From positions 77,550,053-77,614,052 of the forward strand of contig OY720344.1 in NCBI GenBank assembly GCA_963082975.1: a stretch of 64,000 nt of DNA. Reading direction: 5' to 3'. How positions within the stretch are numbered: position 1 is the stretch's first letter; each line of letters starts with the position of its first letter. Below, piece by piece: positions 56,126 through 64,000 of the stretch. Under the pieces are notes generated by a model. That model saw only the letters and a program-made list of their open reading frames with translations. It did not search any database and was not told the DNA's origin. The stretch comes from Labia minor. Taxonomy: Eukaryota > Arthropoda > Insecta > Dermaptera > Spongiphoridae. Position numbers and translations under genes: made by a program.

Positions 56126-58195
56126 TGTATATTATACTTTTAGTAATATTATATCCATGTTACTTACTTATATATTTATATCTATAATTTATTAACAAAT
56201 ACACAATACCTACATAAATTTATTTCTAAATAGAAAAATCACTTTTGTTAATTATAAAATGCTTTTAATCAAATTACTTAGTTCATATATATATATATAT
56301 ATATATTAAATTGTATGTCATCTAGATTGATATTTAATTTATTAAAAAGGCAATTCAATTTATTTACCAATAGCTAAGAATTTAAATGCGTGGAAAAATA
56401 ATAATAATAATAATAATACAAAAAATAACATTCAACTGGAAAAAAAGGGTGGGAGGTTTATGGTGGTTATAAAAGGTTATTTTGATATCAAGTTAATCGA
56501 ATGCATTGCGGCTGTGCATTACACTTGGATAGCAGCTGCCACTATCGCACTAATTCAGCTGCTTTATTTTGGAAATTTCATCGAAATACTCACCTTTTTT
56601 CTAACTCTCCCTTTCTTTGATCATCTTATGATAAGTTCAATTAGCATTTTCTTATTTAAAATAAAATAAAATAAAACTACATATAATATCAGGTTACATT
56701 CAGAACACGTTTATCTAATGTAAGATTAATAATAATTATAATAATAAATGAAACTGTTTCCCCTTATAAAAGTAAGAACTTTGTTTAAACTCTTAAATAA
56801 AATATGTTAATTGTGTCTACTTATAAGTTAAATTTAAATAATTTAACAAAGGAGTTTTAACAAACATTTACGAATCAATACACAAAAAAACTTCCTTAGA
56901 TAAAAATTGATAGTCAAAAATAAATATTTAAAGGTATAATGAATTAATATTATTGTTTTACATAACAAGATTTTTTTATATTTGTTCATTTTTAAAACAA
57001 GTTTACATTCAGGGTTGTAGAAAAATATATATTTAATTCTATATGAACTAAAATTCATACTGAAAATGTAAATATTAATTTAAAAGACGTTTAATGTATA
57101 AATTGTCACTTCGAAAATTTTAAAGAAGCGGGAATATTTAGAAAACTTAATGAATTAATTTTTTTCACTTCTTTTTGTTAACTAAATTCCAGGATCTTAT
57201 CTGTCGTTAATTAAAAATTTAATAAATTAATAACAAAAACGTTTTAATTTACACGCTTTTTAATCAAAAATGCCCTGAAAAATAGAAAATAAAATATTAA
57301 TTAAACCTGGAATATTATCCTTTACATATTCCCAATAAAAAAAGCCTGGGCGGATATGAACATATGTAGTAGGTAAAGAATTTAATATTATTATTCAATA
57401 TACGTTTCAAATTTGAACGGAATTGCTCAACTAGAAGTGGGTTAAAATCCAATTACAATTATTAACATTACAGATAGACAGAAAAGTCAAGTTAATAAAT
57501 AATATATATAATAGTTTGGACCAAAACCTCAACTTGATTGAAATATACTTCTAGAAAATAGGAGAGATTTAGAATAAATATAGCTGAAGAAATATAAATC
57601 CCTCTACCATTGCTGTACATTAGTCGAAATCAGCTTAGATCGATTATGATTCTTTTTATTTTTTAAAATTATTTCTAACAATTATTTTCACGGAGTTTTT
57701 TTTGGATTTTAAAGATATGTAATTATTATTTTTTCTATATATATAATACTCTTCTCTTTGTTTCTATCTATTACATTTTTTTTTCGTCTATTTATAGATA
57801 CCTCCTAAATGATTTCCCATGATCAGAAAATATATTTTAGTTAAGGATTATTCCTTTGATCCTTTATGAGAATACATTCGATTTTCGTTCCGATTTTCAT
57901 TTCTTTAACACTCAATTCAATCATTTTCTGGGGGAATGGACTGGAGATATCTAAGGGTAGAAATAAGTATTGCTTAGTCAGCATTTATGGTAGTTAGATA
58001 GTAGTGACTGCGTACGCATGTCATGCAATGTTAGCCCCTATAAAGATAAATCTTTATTATTTAGTAAAAATAGAAATTCTAAACTCAATTATATTTTATT
58101 AAGGAATCATTTCAAAAGGAATTTAGAATTATTCTTTGATTCTGTATTTTAATTCGACATAGATCATCATTTAAGTTAGAGATTTTGTTGATTTT
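56126..58195. other. AT-rich stretch, nothing recognised
   Basis: About 2 kb of AT-rich DNA. TA run at 56285-56305 and (AAT)n at 56397-56419. A 69-codon frame (56460-56669) is hydrophobic and low-complexity, without a recognisable domain. Confidence 0.5.
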
Positions 58196-58640
58196 TAGTC
58201 ATTTCAAATTAACGGTGCCCCAACCATGGTTAATCCTCAATAGAAGAGACAATCCGCCCGTTGATGACCGGCGCCACCCACAATTCACAGGTGGTTTCAA
58301 ATAAATAAAGTAATCTCTATTAATCGTTCCAGTGAAGATGAAGAAACGCTTCATCTTCGGAAATTGTCTAGATCATCATGAGGTATTAAATGTCTTCCTA
58401 GTGGATATCCATAGTGACGATATGTTTTCGCTCGAGTCACCCGGGACGCACCATCGGGCACAGCAGGGAATCCCCGGGTCCCCGTGAAATCCCCTTCAAC
58501 TGAACAAGAAGGAAACTAAAGCAATCCAGCAACAGAGGCTAATTATGACGCTGCGCTCTCCAAACAAACAATACAGCCTCTGCATGATCATCTTCATGTG
58601 TCAAATTGAAACAGCGATTTATTTCCAAAAATATAAATAA
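58196..58640. promoter_or_regulatory. Balanced-composition island, strong candidate conserved non-coding element
   Basis: About 440 bp of high-complexity sequence with no open frame of 60 codons on either strand, in AT-rich surroundings. It includes self-complementary patches (GAAGATGAAGAAACGCTTCATCTTC at 58334-58358, cited as a landmark; CCATGG; ATCATGAT-like), a CAGGTG E-box, and a CCCGGG / CCCCGGGTCCCCG cluster (58440-58485). Dense unique sequence without coding capacity is the profile of an enhancer or structured non-coding RNA. No neighbouring gene is visible. Confidence 0.4.
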
Positions 58641-59014
58641 ACCTTAGAATCATCATCGGCCACTATGGATTGAACAAGGAGAAAAAAATAAAAATGGAAT
58701 CGATGGAAAGAAAAGAGACTTTTACAGCTTGCAAGAAAAATTACTTCAAATAATGAAACTGTTCAACTAGAAGAGAGTTATTTATTTGTCTGTACTGTTA
58801 TTTTTTTGATTGGCTTCATATAACAAATATTTCTGTTTTCTTGAGTAAATCTTCCCACGGACTCATTTTTGAATTTTTTTATCTTATACAGTCATTTTAT
58901 ATTAGATAAGAAATATTGCGATACCAATTCAAATTTGAACTTACAAATACTTATATTACTTACTTATATTCACTCCCATAATATAACCTCAAAATGAAAT
59001 TACAAAATTTATAT
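58641..59014. other. AT-rich stretch, nothing recognised
   Basis: No supported feature. Confidence 0.5.
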
Positions 59015-59165
59015 TATCTATCTATTTATCTCTGTAGCGCATCCTAATTTGAAAGATCTTGGTCCCAATTACACAACATCCCTCTATTATTCTAAAGGAT
59101 CCATTTCTTCCCAAATTCTAATCTCTCCTAATTCCTTCAATCTATTTACTTGTCGTTATTCAAAT
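59015..59165 (-). mobile_element. Highly degraded LINE 3' end
   Basis: Starts with TATCTATCTATTTATCTCTG (antisense of the GATA tail), then GAAAGATCTTGGTCCC (the AAKNF end), CCCAAATTCTAATCTCTCC and AATTCCTTCAATC. It belongs with the diverged subfamily seen at 40545, 48690 and 59690. Confidence 0.55.
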
Positions 59166-59689
59166 TGTTTATTCTAAATAAACTTTACAATAATGTTTTT
59201 CTCTCCTATTTAAGTCATAATGTCTTTTCGATCTTAACTGTCTGTAATTTTTTTATTTATCTATTTCAGTTTTTGTTTTTAACTTTCAAAAATTTTTTTA
59301 TACTTAAAATCTTATTTTTTCTTTATTTAAATTATTATTCAAGAAATCAATTTCATAATTTGACTTTCCAAAGCTTCCTGAATCATTAACATTTATAAAT
59401 ATAATTTGATTATCACCATCAGTAGAAGTTGCCAATCCTTATGTCTTATTTAAACTGATTTTTTTTTATTTTTTGAAAATTTAAACATTTTTATGTAATA
59501 TTTTGTTTAGAATGTTATATATACTTATAAAAGTTAGATACATAATAGAAAGATGTTTATATATAGAAATGCTCTTATTTTAGTATTATAAAAAATTTTC
59601 TTTTCACTCCCTAAAGTATCTTGAAAAATTTTAATATCTCAAACAAGGGCCAATAGAATATAAATATTTAATAAATACAGTTAATTGGA
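59166..59689. other. AT-rich stretch, nothing recognised
   Basis: A 79-codon frame (59150-59389) is F/L/N-rich and low-complexity. Nothing else seen. Confidence 0.5.
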
Positions 59690-59860
59690 TATTTATCTAT
59701 CTCACTTTGACACTTCTCAAAAGTTCTTGGTCACAATAATTATATAATATATTATATCCATCCAATTCCTATCTTCTCACAATTCCTTCATATCTAATTT
59801 TTTTATTAACCCCTTGATCTCTTCTTATTGGTTATTTCCCGAATGTTTCCCAACTAATTG
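59690..59860 (-). mobile_element. Highly degraded LINE 3' end
   Basis: Antisense tail TATTTATCTATCTCACTTTG, then TCTCAAAAGTTCTTGGTC (the AAKNF end), CCATCCAATTCCTATC and ATTCCTTCATATC. Same old subfamily and orientation as the copy 675 bp upstream. Confidence 0.55.
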
Positions 59861-60225
59861 CGTAAAATAAAAGAGAAGAACAGAGAAACAATAAATAAAT
59901 AAAAATAAAAAAAAAATATTTTTAACATCATAAAAATTCATTGATTCCTTCACAAATAACTATAAAAATATCAATTAAGTATATTTATACTTTAATAAAA
60001 TAATTTATTAATTATAATGAAAAATATACTTACTTAATGGTGTCCTTTTAATGAAGGGGGTATAAAAAAATGCTTTCTAAACTTTCATGCAATAATAATT
60101 ATTCATCCCTTTTATTTTTTAACTTTATGTAATAAAAGAAAAGTAAAATAAAAAAAAAATTAATTTATAGTGAAATTTTTTTTCGTTACAATTTAGTAAT
60201 AATCTTTCGGTAGAAATGCCAAATT
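59861..60225. other. AT-rich stretch, nothing recognised
   Basis: No supported feature. Confidence 0.5.
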
Positions 60226-60425
60226 TTTCGGCAACATGGCGTGTTTGAGGGGCTGGAAATGTCGTGGCTGATCGCCCTTCATTCAGCCGGAACGTCGTGG
60301 CTGCTCAAGCATTGAACCCCAATGATCCTCCACCAACGCCAGGTGGACGAGACGACCAGGAAGCCCGACTCACCTACTTATCCCCACCCCTCCCTCCTCC
60401 CCCATTTTATTTACTTATTATCATA
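60226..60425. promoter_or_regulatory. Balanced-composition island
   Basis: About 180 bp of ordinary composition with a near-direct repeat: ATGTCGTGGCTG at about 60258 and ACGTCGTGGCTG at about 60291. A 60-codon frame (60264-60446, no ATG start) reads ADRPSFSRNVVAAQALNPND and then a proline-rich stretch, without a domain. Regulatory DNA or a short unrecognised exon. Confidence 0.25.
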
Positions 60426-61221
60426 GTATTTTTGATAAATATCTAAAATAAATAAATAAATAAATAAAAATGTCTCGCGATTTTGAATCTATTTGACAAG
60501 TCATGGTACATATGGGGATCTTCCAATGAAACATTTTTTTTTCTTCTTTTTCTTTATTTATTCGATGGAATCATATTTTTATGTAAATTCTATTCAGTTG
60601 TAAACGGTTAACGAAGCATGGAAATATATAGAAAAAGTGCAATATAATAAAATAAGAAAAGAGATTCCAGAGCGATGTTGACAAAAAAAAACTTTAATTA
60701 TTAAAGTTGAAATGCCAAGAAAATAGCTACTAAGAAAAAAAGAGGAGGACATTTTTCCAATTTCTTTTAAATCTTTTTCTAAAAGACCTACTCAACGTTA
60801 TTTGAGAATAATTGGCAACAGACAAGAAATCGTTGCCATCGTGGACGAATTTGTTTATTTTTTTATTTTTTTTTTTTTAAGTTTCCTTACAGGAAATTCT
60901 TCATCATTCGGTAAAAACGTAACATAAAGTGGATTAATAAATAATTGGGTGGTTTAAGAAGTTTAAACTTTTCTGAGTATACGATTATAAATCTAGAAAA
61001 TTACGAAATAAAGCCGGAAATCTCGTTTTCAAACGCTCTAATTGATAGAAAACTAGAAGAATAAAAAGAAAATCAAATCACTCGGAAGAGATTAAGTTTA
61101 CTGTACTCCAAATGATTCAATAATTATTCGTTTTATATTATAAATAAATAATTTAGAAGACTTTCATCAAATTAGAATTTTAAATATTTTGAAATTTTAT
61201 TTTGATATTTTTTATAAATAT
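60426..61221. other. AT-rich stretch, nothing recognised
   Basis: (AAAT)n at 60447-60470 and T-rich runs. No supported feature. Confidence 0.5.
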
Positions 61222-61784
61222 GGAGTTTCCCCACTCGACTATCTCGCAATTTGAATTGGATTAAATAACATATATTATATTTAAATTAAATTCCATTAAT
61301 TATAAATTAAAATTAATAAATAATATTTATTAAACCAGAGCCTGTCTGGCTCTTTGTTGGTAGCACCACGTGCTGGCGCGTGATTTGCAGTGTTAAAAAA
61401 TGAATTCGGTACTTTCAGCGTTCAATCAAGCTGAAATTTTATATATAACAGTTTTATACAATTTTTGAAAAATTATCAAACACATATAGGTATTTATTTT
61501 TACGGTCAGCTTAGAGGAAAAAAAAATGAAAACGTGGTAGGTAATGATCCACTTCCGGATGAGCTACATTTCTCAAAAGTTGATAGAAAACTACGAATTT
61601 TGAACAAAGCCCATGTACCAAATTTCATTATTCTAGCTCAAACCGTTTTTTGCGTAATCATGTCTACACACACACACACACACAAACAGGCAGAAATTTT
61701 TCCTCAACCTTAGTGAAAATGACTCAGGGACCTTCAAAACGTATAAAAACATCAAATTCTCGACATCTGGGGAGATAATAAAAA
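61222..61784 (-). repeat. Family X interspersed repeat, copy 6, near full length
   Basis: Same orientation as 51216-51804. It opens with GGAGTTTCCCCACTCGACTATC and continues through the CACGTGCTGGCGCGTGA block, the AGCTACATTTCTCAAAAGTT block and a (CA)n tract (61667-61684), to a damaged terminal hairpin (ATCTGGGGAGATAATA). A deletion near the end removes the GATCGCAATACT segment. An 82-codon frame (61465-61713) across it is incidental. Confidence 0.8.
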
Positions 61785-62460
61785 GATAAATATAAAATTT
61801 AAATTTTAATTAAATTCATCTACTCATTTTTATTTAATTAAAAGTTATACTCTAACTACTCTAACAATCCAATGTATATACGTATTAATAAAAATCTAAC
61901 TTGGTCATTCCCACACTTCAAATATAATTTGATAAAATTTAATTAACTTCTTATAAATATATATATATATTGCAAACTTATTTCTGTATTAATAATACAT
62001 ATTTCAGGGAATTATTAAACTACTATTATAAAATATTTTACAAAAAAAAAAATTCTCACTATTCATATAAATTAATTTACAATTTATTTTTTTTTTATTC
62101 CATAAATGAGAGATGATTTAGAAAGCTAATTTTTCTATTAAAAGAGCATTACTTGAATTTAAACTTTCAGTATGATTTCTCAGAAATGTTTAAGTAATAA
62201 AATGAGAACTGGAATAAAAAGTACTAATAATAAAACGTAAAACTAGTTATTTTCTTAATCTCAGTAATGCATTGTTAACATTTTTCATTTAACCACCCAC
62301 TCACACTCTTGGTGTTATTTATTTGAATACTTATTCTGGAGTTTATTTTAATTTGTTCATATTATTCTTCGTATGTATATGTATATGATATGATTAAGAA
62401 ATTCATTTCTATGGTTCTAATTAACTATAGTCTTATATGGCATATGCTCCATTAATAATA
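61785..62460. other. AT-rich stretch, nothing recognised
   Basis: No supported feature. Confidence 0.5.
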
Positions 62461-62600
62461 TGAAGAAATTTAAGTGCTGTCAACAGTGCTTGCTCCGCCA
62501 CACCCAAACGAGACACTCAATCCAATATTCGGTTAATTCTGTTTGGCTGGCGACACATTATGCAAATCAAAATGGTATACCAAAATGAAAAGGTTAAATG
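62461..62600. promoter_or_regulatory. Small balanced island with a POU octamer
   Basis: About 120 bp of unique sequence (GTGCTGTCAACAGTGCTTGC; CCGCCACACCCAAACGAG) that ends in TTATGCAAATCAAAATGG, containing the canonical POU-factor octamer ATGCAAAT at about 62560-62567. TGTTTGGCTGGCG just before could be a nuclear-factor-type half site. No reading frame. A compact enhancer is plausible. Confidence 0.3.
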
Positions 62601-62886
62601 AATAGAAGAAAAAAAAATTTAAAGGTGAAAATTAGTTCTCATACCGATGATTACTTGTACCTTTTTTAGTATAATTAATATGTACCCAACAGGGAATAAT
62701 ATGAAAGAATTAAAGAAGAAATAAATAAAATAAACACCTTCAATAGTCCCTGGCCAATGGTTTTTAATTTAATAATCGTGATCCTTGGTCCTTTCGGCCA
62801 GTCATTCTTTCTATCACTTCCTGAAAACGTCAACTCAACCTATACATTTATTTTATAAATACTCATGATATATTATAACATATATG

Positions 62887-62888
<2 letters not shown>
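62601..62888. other. Mostly AT-rich stretch
   Basis: A short complex patch at 62740-62840 (CCTGGCCAATGG, CGGCCAGTCATTC) is otherwise unremarkable. Confidence 0.4.

Positions 62889-62929
<41 letters not shown>
62889..62929. repeat. (TA)n microsatellite
   Basis: Uninterrupted TA dinucleotide run of about 40 bp. Confidence 0.95.
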
Positions 62930-62930
<1 letters not shown>

Positions 62931-64000
62931 AGGTATATCAAGAAGAATAAATATATCTTCATTTCATTTTTAAGTTCCCCTAAAAATAGAAAATAGGGGA
63001 TAATGACTCGACAAATTTTCGGGTGGCTAGGAAAAAATAAGACAACATTTCATCAATATCCGTCAATCCATTTTCAATTTATATATATATCCTATCTCAA
63101 CCAAGACAAACAGAAAGACAGACGGAAGGCGTTGTGGGAACAAAAGCGACTTTACCCGACTTTTATACAGTCCTGGTTGAAAAATAATAATAGGTTTAAT
63201 AATGAAGAAGGGCGTGAGAGGGGAAAAGAAAATGATTTTTTTTTTTGTTAAGAAAAGGTACTAAAATAATTAATAGACTTTGATTAGATATATTAAGAAA
63301 AATTTATTGTTAGTTCTCCATTTGATAAATAAAATTTATTACTTAGATAAAATTATTTATTTAAAAAATAATGGTTATTTAGTAACATTGATCACTTAAG
63401 AATTATTTTTAAAATAAAATTTGTTAATAAATACATTAAATTAAATATATATAGGTGAATCATTAATAAATGATTATGGAAATCTGAAAAATGAATTATC
63501 AGAGAACTTAAACATAATACGTCATTTCGCAGTGTATTGTTAACATTTTTTCACTTACTCGTCCACTCGACATTATTTATTACTTCTTTCAATGCAAAAT
63601 GATTGTTAAAGAAACAAATGTGATTACATCAGAAGGAATAGCTCAATCATACCTACAATTGTTTTTTAGATAAAATTCTCTTTCGACTAATACTTGTGTC
63701 AAACTCCTTAAAAAAATATTTAGCATAATATTTTGTATTATTTCAAAAGTATACCTAAACTAAATAAACTTAATTTGTAAGCTATTATATCCTTTATAAA
63801 TTCAGAAGTTTCTTACAGAAACAAAATAATACAATAATTTTTTTCGGTACTTTCCATTATAATTTGTATTTTAACATGTAATACTGAGAATTTTGTATTT
63901 TGACCAATAAAACTTTCTTCAAATTGGATGATCAATAAATTATTTCACCCAAAGATTGAATTAAATATTTTATCATTTATTTTTATACTGGTAATATTAA
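62930..64000. other. AT-rich stretch, nothing recognised
   Basis: The patch 63000-63200 has ordinary complexity and an 82-codon frame (63003-63251; Q/K/R-rich) without a recognisable domain. The rest is AT-rich. Confidence 0.5.

Overview
This window is non-coding eukaryotic DNA, roughly three-quarters A+T by eye. It has no operons, no bacterial signals and no recognisable host gene. The mobile-element mix (Buster-type hAT, RTE-like LINE, a LINE family with a GATA-repeat tail, mariner, Helentron/HINE rolling-circle elements) points to an invertebrate animal, most likely an arthropod and probably an insect. I cannot name the species. The window reads as a gene-poor landscape: old AT-rich DNA, many transposons of different ages, and about fifteen short islands of balanced composition without convincing reading frames that resemble conserved non-coding or cis-regulatory DNA.

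Layout. 1-8.4 kb: AT-rich DNA with two regulatory-like islands, two copies of an unclassified repeat (here 'family X') and LINE 3' fragments. 7.35-10.76 kb: one minus-strand LINE whose reverse transcriptase is split by a ~1.7 kb Helentron-like insertion, itself containing a scrambled family X copy. 11-24 kb: AT-rich DNA, several islands, a short TIR element (15.6 kb), a mariner deletion derivative (17.1 kb), and one island at 20.2 kb holding a possible host exon. 24.64-26.98 kb: a decayed Helentron-type element with an endonuclease remnant near its 3' end, a large inverted repeat and a hierarchical tandem repeat. 28-31 kb: a hAT relic, an island and a 5'-truncated LINE with a 13-bp target duplication. 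32.68-35.97 kb and 42.74-46.42 kb: two nearly identical, intact Buster-type hAT transposons in opposite orientation, each with a perfect 8-bp target duplication; the second carries a nested 337-bp MITE. 36.5-37.0 kb: a HINE. 46.5-49 kb: more LINE fragments. 51.2-51.8 kb: the best family X copy. 51.91-55.09 kb: an apparently full-length RTE-like retrotransposon, broken by one frameshift. 55.6-56.1 kb: a second mariner deletion derivative. 58-64 kb: islands, degenerate LINE ends, a last family X copy and AT microsatellites.

How the parts relate. The only proteins likely to be functional are the two 619-aa hAT transposases, which differ at four residues, so this family moved recently. The mariner and HINE copies are non-autonomous and depend on enzymes encoded elsewhere. 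Nesting gives an order of events: LINE, then the Helentron inside it; hAT copy 2, then the MITE inside it. The most distinctive material is the Helentron/HINE set, which shares a 13-bp subterminal inverted repeat, and family X, whose ends share a 10-bp inverted motif and have hairpins.
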